From: Sphaerulina vaccinii
Taxonomy: Eukaryota; Ascomycota; Dothideomycetes; Mycosphaerellales; Mycosphaerellaceae
NCBI GenBank assembly: GCA_022570795.1
Contig: JAKUDP010000001.1
Span: 3,286,001-3,350,000 of the forward strand
DNA: 64,000 bases
Reading direction: 5' to 3'
Each line of letters begins with the position of its first letter. Positions within the stretch are counted from its first letter, which is position 1. Below are positions 32,719 through 39,712 of this stretch, piece by piece. The notes beneath the pieces are model-generated. The model did no database searches and had not been told where the DNA came from. It saw nothing but the letters and a program-made list of their open reading frames with translations. The translations under genes were made by a program, and so were the position numbers.

Positions 32719-33264
32719 TCACATTCTACCCACCAACACCTCCATTTCCCACGAACGCTCCTCATAGCATTCCCTCCCGGTACCACGTAACTCTACGATC
32801 AAATCTTGCAAGAAGCGCATCGACTCAAGTCTCCACTCCTCTGCTGTTCTGGTAGGCGGTAGATTGCACATACTTGCCATCTTCTTCTGAGCCGCGCTTA
32901 TCACAAGCAGAACGTTCGCACGAGGCTCGAAAGTGCGGACCCTACTCTCCAATTCCGAAACGATCGGGTCATGTTGAATTGATAGAGCTCTTCACCAGAC
33001 GAGAGCACCAGCGAGGGCCAGGACGACCTTGTGGTTGACGAGTGCTTTAGATCGATCGCTTGAGCCACGAGAACCTTGCTTCTTCGGGTGATGCTGTCGT
33101 TTGGACTGTGCTTTGCTTATGCTCGCTCGTCGACTAGGTCCGCAGACTGGTGCAGTGGTGCTGTGATTGGGGTCGTCGGTGCGTACCGTGATAGTCAAGG
33201 AGTCGTGGGCATCAGCCAGGCTGTGGTTCGGCCCATGATCGGGCGGAGTGGCGTTAGTTGACAT
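32719..33264 (-). CDS. Hypothetical small basic protein, two exons
   Basis: ATG at 33264 (MSTNATPPDHGPNHSLADAH) starts a Ser/Lys-rich segment with a likely nuclear signal (SKAQSKRQHHPKKQGSRG), ending in a hydrophobic helix (NHKVVLALAGALV). An intron of about 51 nt (donor GTGAAG near 32995, acceptor GAG near 32945) joins to an exon reading RVRTFEPRANVLLVISAAQK and ending EMEVLVGRM at 32719. Both halves have protein-like composition, but the join is inferred and there is no recognised family. The 291 bp between this gene and the kinase gene hold nothing obvious. Confidence 0.4.
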
Positions 33265-33494
33265 TTTCGATCGCGATATGTTGTTCTGCTTCGTCAGCCG
33301 TTCTTCTATATACGGAGAACGTCGATAACCCAGGCACATATATTGATATAAGAGATAGTGTCTCGGTGACTGCACTGTCTCAAGAGTCGAGTCACTCACG
33401 ACTGTCCAAGGACTAAGACTTGCCGAAGTAAGCTAAGCCGAATGCCTCCCCAATTCTGCTCTTGGAATGAACAAACAGGTCTAGCAACCATGTC

Positions 33495-34583
33495 TCAATG
33501 GCTCAGGTAGGACTTCGCAACTGTCTCCCTCGAATGCTTTCTCAAGAAGTCCACTACAGTCATAGGCTTCACCGCTCCCGAGAACTTCTCGTTGTCCAGA
33601 TCCGTACCCAAACTCGTCTCGCCATTTGACATCCAGTACTGATAATGCATTCCCAACCAAGCATAAATGTTCTGTGGATCTTTCTTGAAAGCCTGCTGCA
33701 TCGCCTTCTTCAAATCTTCAAGTTCTCCCTTCTTCTCCAGCTTCGCTTCTACTCCATAAACCTGCTCATACAATTTCGCCATCTCCTTAATTGACACTCG
33801 ATCACCCAATACCTTGAACCATCCACTCTTCTCCGGATCAGCAGCAATCTCCGCAGTATAAGCAGCAGCATCTTCCATAGTGGTCATCTCTAACACCTCC
33901 TCCCCACTCCCGAAGTGAGTGAACTTGTTTTCATTTGTGTTCACCCACCCAAGCATAGGACTCCAAACAACCTCTGTGAAAGCTCCATTCAAAACATGTA
34001 CGCCCTTGATCTTTCCCTCAGCTTCCTTTTCTTCGAGATACTTGTTATAGGTGATCATCCAATCTTTCCCAGGATGATCACCTAGTTTGAGACCTCGAAA
34101 ATCGAAAGACCAGTCGGATCCGAGATATCGAGGGACATTCTCGGCGATGGAAGCGTCTATGAGAGCTTTCTGGCCCGAGACCATGAAGTCTGGAGATCCG
34201 AGGTAGCAGCAGATTGTTATGTTTGCGCCTTTGAGGGCGGTGCGGAGGGCCAAGGTGTCGTCTGATGCGGCAGAGAAGACGGAGATGTTCTTGTGCGTTT
34301 GAAATGAGGCAGGGGGCTTCTCTGGTGAACGGGCTATGCCATGGATCTTAACTTCTGGATGCTTTTTCAGGAGTGTGGTGGTAATCAGGCGAGCCATTTT
34401 GCCAGTGAACCCTGCTATGGCTATCGTGAGAGGAGCCATCTCGTCGTAGCTGGTGCTGTTCGTTTCTGTTGTTCGAAATACTGTTCTGGCTGGTAAGCTA
34501 GATGTCGTGAAACCTGCTGAATTGTGGAATGGCTGGGGTGAGGTGAGTGCACGAATGTAGGATAGCAGCTTCTCATTAGCCAT
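33495..34583 (-). CDS. NmrA-like / isoflavone-reductase-like NAD(P)-binding protein (362 aa, or 314 from inner ATG)
   Basis: Atypical short-chain dehydrogenase. The dinucleotide motif IAIAGFTGKMARLITTTLLK begins at residue ~53. Family features include GIARSPEKP after beta-2, CCYLGSPDFMVSGQ and a YLGSDWSFDFRG segment where NmrA-type proteins have the substrate loop. LNGAFTEVVWSPMLG and TTMEDAAAYTAEIAADPEKS are also family-like. Two ATGs are possible: 34583, adding a 48-residue Ser/Thr-rich extension, and 34439 (MAPLTIAIAGFTGKMA), which starts right at the Rossmann fold as in most relatives. The extension has few acidic residues and could be a targeting sequence or simply untranslated. Single exon. 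Role: redox sensing or secondary metabolism by family analogy only. Confidence 0.82.
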   Translation of the reverse strand: MANEKLLSYIRALTSPQPFHNSAGFTTSSLPARTVFRTTETNSTSYDEMAPLTIAIAGFTGKMARLITTTLLKKHPEVKIHGIARSPEKPPASFQTHKNISVFSAASDDTLALRTALKGANITICCYLGSPDFMVSGQKALIDASIAENVPRYLGSDWSFDFRGLKLGDHPGKDWMITYNKYLEEKEAEGKIKGVHVLNGAFTEVVWSPMLGWVNTNENKFTHFGSGEEVLEMTTMEDAAAYTAEIAADPEKSGWFKVLGDRVSIKEMAKLYEQVYGVEAKLEKKGELEDLKKAMQQAFKKDPQNIYAWLGMHYQYWMSNGETSLGTDLDNEKFSGAVKPMTVVDFLRKHSRETVAKSYLSH

Positions 34584-35004
34584 AGTAAGCTGTCATATAT
34601 GTGGAGGCTACGACATCGTGACAGGCATCTGTCGTCTTGGCAGACATGTGGTGCTTTGCTCAGCTTACCGCGTTCGGCTCGTGAGAAGGAGCGATGCAGC
34701 GGTCTTGTATCAGCTATTGCGTTTTGTATCAGAGGATGTGGTGCCCACTAATCATTCGCTCCTGTCGAGCGTCCGAAACGCGAGGCTAACGTTGGCCAGA
34801 CTTCGCATTCTAAACGAGGTGGAGTTTCTCGCGGTCAAATGCTGTCTCCTGAGTCGAGTTCTCGGAAGTGGCAAGTGGCTGACTTCTCCCGATGAACTGC
34901 TGCGCTCCGCGTTCAAGTAGTCAGAAGTGGCAAATGGATCACCATTTTCTGAAACTACTTGACATGTGTCTTTTTGGTCAAGATCAGCGTCTAAGCAAGA
35001 CTTT
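34584..35004. other. Intergenic, nothing recognised
   Basis: A 421-bp gap between two minus-strand genes, holding the NmrA-like promoter and the 3' end of the F-box/LRR-like gene. No element seen. Confidence 0.35.
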
Positions 35005-36820
35005 CTAATGGCTAACCAAGCAGTCGAAGCCAGGTCCTGAGATCCCTTGCCCGAAAGTAGTGATGCCGTGGTACTCCGGTGCCACATGCTGAAGTTCCTG
35101 CGGAGTGACAGGAATCGCAACTATGCTTTCTCTGCCGAAATAGTCTCGTTGAGTGCCAGTGAGGTAGCAAAGGCTGTGATGTATTCTGATGAGCTCGCTC
35201 TCGACTGGCGAGCCGGGCTCTAGGTCCAGGGAGGTCCGATCGATATTGTATGTGTCGCCGATGCAGAGCATGGCCAATTTGCTACGACTGTTGCGAGTGG
35301 AGGCAACGTGCTGGAGAAGCTTTGAGGCGAAGCTGTCAACATGCCGGAGATACATGGAAGCATGGTGTTCAATCTCGACTTCGTTGTCGGTGTACGAGAG
35401 TCCATGATGCTCTGGAAACGCCGTAGGCCAGGTGAGGATTCGCAAATATCTCAGAGATGACGAGTGGGTTATGATATCCTAGATGTCCTTGTCAGCGATG
35501 TCGAGAGTTGGGCACTAGGGATCATGCTCACGAGTATAGTCTTGTAGTGATCATAGTTGTTCTTATCCACATCGCGAAGCGACATTTCGGGCATGGCGAG
35601 CGATACTGATGACAGTTGTTTGCAGCTACTGAATAGTCGAGAAGCAACTTCGGCAGACATTCGCCAGTGATCGACACTCTCTCCAGCGCCACGACCGCCG
35701 CCGTTCGTTCCGAGTCCCAAGTACAGGCTCTATCTTCAGTTAGCCCAATTTACACAGGCACATCTTCGATCGAGTTTTTGTTACCTGGAGCGTCGCACGG
35801 TGCCTATCGAGAGACGACATGTCGAATGCATCGCCTTCATCATCGGGATTCACATCAGACCGGATGTGCAGGACCTTTAGACCTTCGAAGCTCTTGAGCA
35901 ATCTTTGCAAGGTACGAATGCTCCATATAGTCTGGAAGATGTCTTCATGCGCGCAGATGTCGACAACGAGGGTTGTTAGATGTATTTTCGACGTCGATGC
36001 TTCGAAGACGTCGCTCATTGCTTCGAAGAGCACGTCCGAGCGCGGACACTGACACACGTGAAGGCACTCAAGATCTTCAAAGCTGATCCGACCATGCTCT
36101 CCTGGGTTGAGATCACCGAGGTTTTGGCCCTCGAGGCGTAGTTGCCTCAACGACAGAGGTTTATTGAGTTGGCTCAGCAAGTTTCCATACATGTTTTCGG
36201 AATCGGCCACATCTTTACGGCCTACCAGACCAGATGATGTATCTCTTCTCCGCATGGCCAGATGTTTCAGCATTGGGCCATCGATTATTCTCTGAGCATA
36301 AACCTCAATGTCGTGCCAGACAACAAGACTAGTAAGGTCCGGAAAAATATCACCACGCAATACATACTGTTGTGATTTGCGATTACTTGGGACCAGGGGT
36401 GGAAGGCTCAAATGTTCCAAGGCCTTTTGTCGTTCAATGATGATATCGAGCATGCTTTCGTGTAGTGGCCGCCCGTGGTAGATGACGAGTCCTCGCAGAC
36501 CGTTGCAGGGCACCAGGAGGAGAAGTTCTTTGAAAGCATTCCACGTCTGTTCGTTGGTCGGGTCGCCATCATCATCAAGAATTAGGTGTCTCGTGTGTTG
36601 AAGACCCAGCTTGCTACTGCCGAGGACGTCATTAATCTGATCATCATCATTACTGACTAGTCTGATAGTCCTGTAGAGAAGTTGCCGCGAGAGATTCCCA
36701 AGGTGTTTGCAGGTGAGACAGAGGCTCTTCTGAGACAGCACCCCTGGCGGTCGGCGAAGAGTCGTCAAATCAGCACCAGCAAGGACATCCCTTGCAAACC
36801 TTGTAACAACGACCTCATTT
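35005..36820 (-). CDS. F-box/LRR-like protein (paralogue of the 56639 gene), 5' end unresolved
   Basis: Exons: about 36820-35785, 35729-35532 and 35478-35005; introns 35784-35730 (55 nt) and 35531-35479 (53 nt), both phase 0. N-terminal sequence KSLCLTCKHLGNLSRQLLYR is the F-box-associated pattern of fungal proteins, followed by irregular leucine-rich segments (LRQLRLEGQNLGDL, FEDLECLHVCQCP). It closely resembles the gene at 56639-58597: shared pieces include LLKSFEGLKVLHIRSDVNPD, ATLQ|SLYLGLG, SLAMPEMSLRDVD, LRILTWP...EHHG and HVDSF(A)..K.L. Both introns sit at the same places as in the paralogue. No in-frame ATG occurs between a TGA at 36831-36829 and the conserved region, so either a first exon lies upstream (acceptor AG near 36821) or the gene has lost its start. 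Substrate receptor of an SCF ligase is a possibility, not shown. Confidence 0.7.
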
Positions 36821-37161
36821 CTTTCGCATCATCAGTTCTCGTGCGAGACCAACCACGAGGAGGCTCGATAAGATCTTGACTTGGTTAAATGCAACAGAAC
36901 GTGATGGCTGAGAGTGTCTGTGTTGGCGCATCTTCGGCGCGAGACTGCCAGGCTTGACACAACATCATACAGGGCGTTGATCAGGCTGGTAGACATCTAG
37001 CTGCGAGCATTGAACTGATAAATGTAGAGGAACGAAAAGTCGGCCGCAAGCCGAGGTTCTACGGTAGTTCTACAGTAAGCGATGACTTCTAATCACACTT
37101 CCACTGCAGCTTCACCACCGACTCCCTCTTTCCGATTCACTTATCAACAATACTACGCATC
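36821..37161. promoter_or_regulatory. Divergent intergenic region; may hide first exon of the F-box/LRR-like gene
   Basis: A 341-bp gap between divergent genes. On the minus strand a CTGAT branch-like sequence lies about 10 nt before the AG near 36821, consistent with an intron end, but I could not place a matching first exon with confidence. Confidence 0.3.
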
Positions 37162-37614
37162 ATGGCATCCAAAGAATTCAACGTCATCGCCGTCCTCTAT
37201 CCTAAGAAGGGCAAGACGGATGAGGTATACAACCTATACCTCTCTCCTCGAGCCTACCAACTCCTAATATCACTAACCAGGTTCTTGGCCTCATGAAAGA
37301 AGTAGCAGAGCATACGGAAGCAAAAGAGCCCGGTGTCTTGACATATTCCATTAATCGATCTCTTCGACCCAATAAAGATGGTACCGAGGAGATCGTTATG
37401 ATTGAGAAGTTTGTCTCATTGCTGTGCCATTTTTGATAAATGTGAGATCTGACTTGTTGGGTTCAGATATCGGAATATGCAGACTCTAAAGGAACATGGA
37501 AGTAGTGAGGTTTTTACTGCTTTCAACAAGAAGTTGGGAGAGGCGGAGTTGATGAGGCAGCCGATGATGTTGAAGATGGTTTCGCAAATCGGAGGGTTTA
37601 GTTCGAGGTTGTGA
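37162..37614 (+). CDS. Small ABM-fold (antibiotic biosynthesis monooxygenase-like) protein, 112 aa
   Basis: Three short exons: 37162-37224, 37281-37408, 37467-37614; introns of 56 nt (GTATAC...CTAACCAG) and 58 nt (GTTTGT...TTCAG). The sum is 339 nt, in frame. The protein begins MASKEFNVIAVLYPKKGKTD, then EVLGLMKEVAEHTEAKEPGV, LTYSINRSLRP, and a Y..M..LKEHGSSEVFTAF helix. This is the beta-alpha-beta pattern of the dimeric alpha/beta-barrel ABM family, with Lys-Gly-Lys in the first turn and the E-P-G-(V/C) strand. Such proteins are cofactor-free monooxygenases or unknown binding proteins. The second donor (GTTTGT) is non-standard but the join gives EKYRNM as expected. No neighbour suggests a pathway. 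Confidence 0.72.
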
Positions 37615-37842
37615 GCGGCGGTACTGCGGAAAAGAGCCAAGGCCAAGGCCACAGCAGAGTTTCGCTATCCTGTTGCACTCGACACAACGATCCCAAAGTG
37701 CTATGATATGTCCACTAAATATATATGGAACTCGTCGATAGCCCAAGAACAGCTGCTATGTGCTACGTCTGCTATAAGGCATGATATTATATTATAGTAA
37801 CTACTTCTTATCGAATTAGTAGCATAGCTCGCTTAATAACTA

Positions 37843-38039
37843 TCTTCATTGGTCTAGGTACACGGAATTCGAAATCCGATCCCCCTCGTGCCCCACTAAC
37901 CTTCGAACAGTGGTCATGATTTCCGCTTGTCAATTGTTCAATCAATCCAAGCGCGGGAGACGTAAGATAATACCAACACCTTCAATCCATCGATCATTTG
38001 CTAACGTGAAATAGCTGGGTTCGATTCCCAGATGGAGAG
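37843..38039 (+). tRNA. tRNA-Asp(GTC) gene split by three introns, two of them spliceosomal-looking
   Basis: Exonic pieces 37843-37857, 37911-37932, 37952-37961 and 38015-38039 join to 72 nt. Acceptor TCTTCAT pairs with ATGGAGA (seven pairs, one G-U). T8 and G9 are followed by D stem GTCT/TGAT and loop AGTGGTCA. Anticodon stem TCCGC/GCGGG closes loop TTGTCAC with anticodon GTC. The variable loop is AGAC, T stem CTGGG/CCCAG with loop TTCGATT, and discriminator G73. The B box is perfect. Spliced, the A box reads TGGTCTAGTGG, which fits the consensus. Insert 2 (37933-37951, 19 nt) is at 37/38, the normal tRNA intron site. Insert 1 (37858-37910) and insert 3 (37962-38014) are each 53 nt, begin GTACAC and GTAAGA, contain CACTAAC and GCTAAC, and end CAG and TAG, exactly like mRNA introns in this window. 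Whether it is expressed is unknown; it could be a pseudogene. Confidence 0.8.
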
Positions 38040-38058
38040 ACTTCATCGTCCCGTACTC

Positions 38059-38073
38059 TTTTGCCTTTGTTTT
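38059..38073 (+). terminator. Pol III-type T-run terminators after tRNA-Asp
   Basis: TTTT at 38059-38062 and again at 38070-38073, about 20 and 31 bp after the discriminator base. Runs of four or more T on the sense strand end Pol III transcription. Their presence supports a Pol III unit. Confidence 0.55.
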
Positions 38074-38839
38074 GTGCGTTGCGGGAGTGTTGGAGGTCGA
38101 TATATGGTCGATATACGGCTGGTTATGACTTTTTTGGCGGCGACGATGAGCTCAGGGATGCTCCTTGAACTTCCTATACTTTTGGCCTTTCCCAGACGTT
38201 GTTGTATGGTATTGAGGACCTTGTGTTGTGCTGTCATCGTCTTACGAAGTACCGATGTTCGAGGGTGAAGTTTCGGGAGATTCGACTTTTCGACAGTATG
38301 GCGATGGTGACGATGTCAACGACGGTCATGATGCATATGTATCGCAGCGGTATATACTTGATCACGTTGCCTGCGATAATATTTGGATCCATCGAGAACG
38401 TGGATGGTAGTGCTTTGCCGACAAGATCATCACGCTTCGCTATTGGTATATATCGATCGAAATTGTGGGATTACTGAAGCTGAAGCCACAACAGTACAAT
38501 TGCACATACCATACTGCATGGAGCATTGCCACCGTATGTAATTCAACTGACCTCGCCTCGTAGACGAGATCGCTTGCTGATGCACGGAATCTGGCCAGAT
38601 TTGACCTTCCAGGTTCCTTGGCAGTGGTGGCGGCAGCGACAGCAATATGAACATAGTTTTAGAAGCCAGGAAAGCTGTAAAGACGCGCGACGACAGTAGT
38701 CCGGTGAATGATCGATAGTGCAATGGATCTGGTATATACCGCTCGACACTGTAAAGTCATCGCATGTGGGGAACACCCCAGGTCGAACTCGCTGATACTG
38801 TATGATTTCTGCGTGGCTGGTCAACGCAGATACTGTCCC
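38074..38839. other. Intergenic, nothing supported
   Basis: A 766-bp gap. Short frames on both strands lack motifs. An A-box-like match near 38718 was considered and rejected because no compatible T arm follows. Confidence 0.4.
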
Positions 38840-39476
38840 CTAGTACCCCACCATGCCGTTAATGAAGCTGGTCAATACCCAGCTGTACTCCAAGTACTCA
38901 AGCACTTTGAGCAGATTCTCCGTCTTGCGCTCAGCTTCGTTGTACTCTTCCATCTTCGGCAGTGGAATGCGAGTGATGTTCTTCCCATCTTTAGGTGCCC
39001 AGTAGTTCTTGATGTGGCCGCGAGTAAACAGAACCAGGACGACTAGTACTGGCGATGTAGTCATTCGCATGATCTTGGGTAATGCGTTCGGGAAGAAGGC
39101 CAGGCTGAATGCGCCAATGAAGGACGCAAGGATCTATACGGTATCAATGACACAGTCCAGAGATGCGCCACTTTGCCACATACTGCTAGAGCACCTGAAG
39201 CCTGTGTGGTTCTTGTCTTCCATAGCTCAGTTTCGGCCTGCTTCGACCATTCTGCGAGCTTCTTTGATGTTGCCTCGTATCTACAGACCCATCAGATCAG
39301 TATTCGCCCAGCATCCACCTACTTTCATTTGTGGCTTACTTTCGCAGGTTTGTGATTGCCACATATGACAATGCCCCGCCATATAAACAGTAGATGAACT
39401 GGGCGAAGTGTGGACCGCGAAGCAGCAGATCTCTACCAGTGAAGCTGGACATGTCGAAATGGTCGATCGAGCTCAT
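38840..39476 (-). CDS. Small multi-pass membrane protein of unknown function (175 aa)
   Basis: Three exons: 39476-39340, 39280-39184, 39133-38840; introns of 59 nt (GTAAGC...TGTAG) and 50 nt (GTATGT...TATAG). The sum is 528 nt, in frame. N-terminus MSSIDHFDMSSFTGRDLLLR; first hydrophobic helix HFAQFIYCLYGGALSYVAIT; a charged central helix (KLAEWSKQAETELWKTRT); second helix ILASFIGAFSLAFFPNALP; third TSPVLVVLVLFTRGHIKNYW; a charged segment; then a weakly hydrophobic end (YSWVLTSFINGMVGY). No family recognised. It is divergent to Mif2 with only 236 bp between the start codons, so the two promoters probably overlap. Confidence 0.72.
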
Positions 39477-39712
39477 TGTCTGAAGTTGGTGTTGTCATCA
39501 GAACTTCTTGTTCTGTGGTGTTGTTGAGTGTTGTCGAAAAGTGGAGCATCACGTGCCGATCGACGCCCTTGTTTACTTTGACTTCGCGAGAGTCCCGCGA
39601 CGCGTACCTACATCGCCAAAAGACATACATTGCTCTTCTCTCACTTGGGCGCATTTGGATTGCTTGAATTGGAAAGCTGGCGAAGGGAAAAGAAAATCAA
39701 CCGCCACGCGGT

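Noticed and set aside
38708..38810. A-box-like TAGTGCAATGG followed by a CAGGTCGAACTC sequence, suggesting another tRNA
   Set aside because: The T loop lacks the TTCGA form, no T stem or acceptor stem pairs, and no splice removal rescues it.
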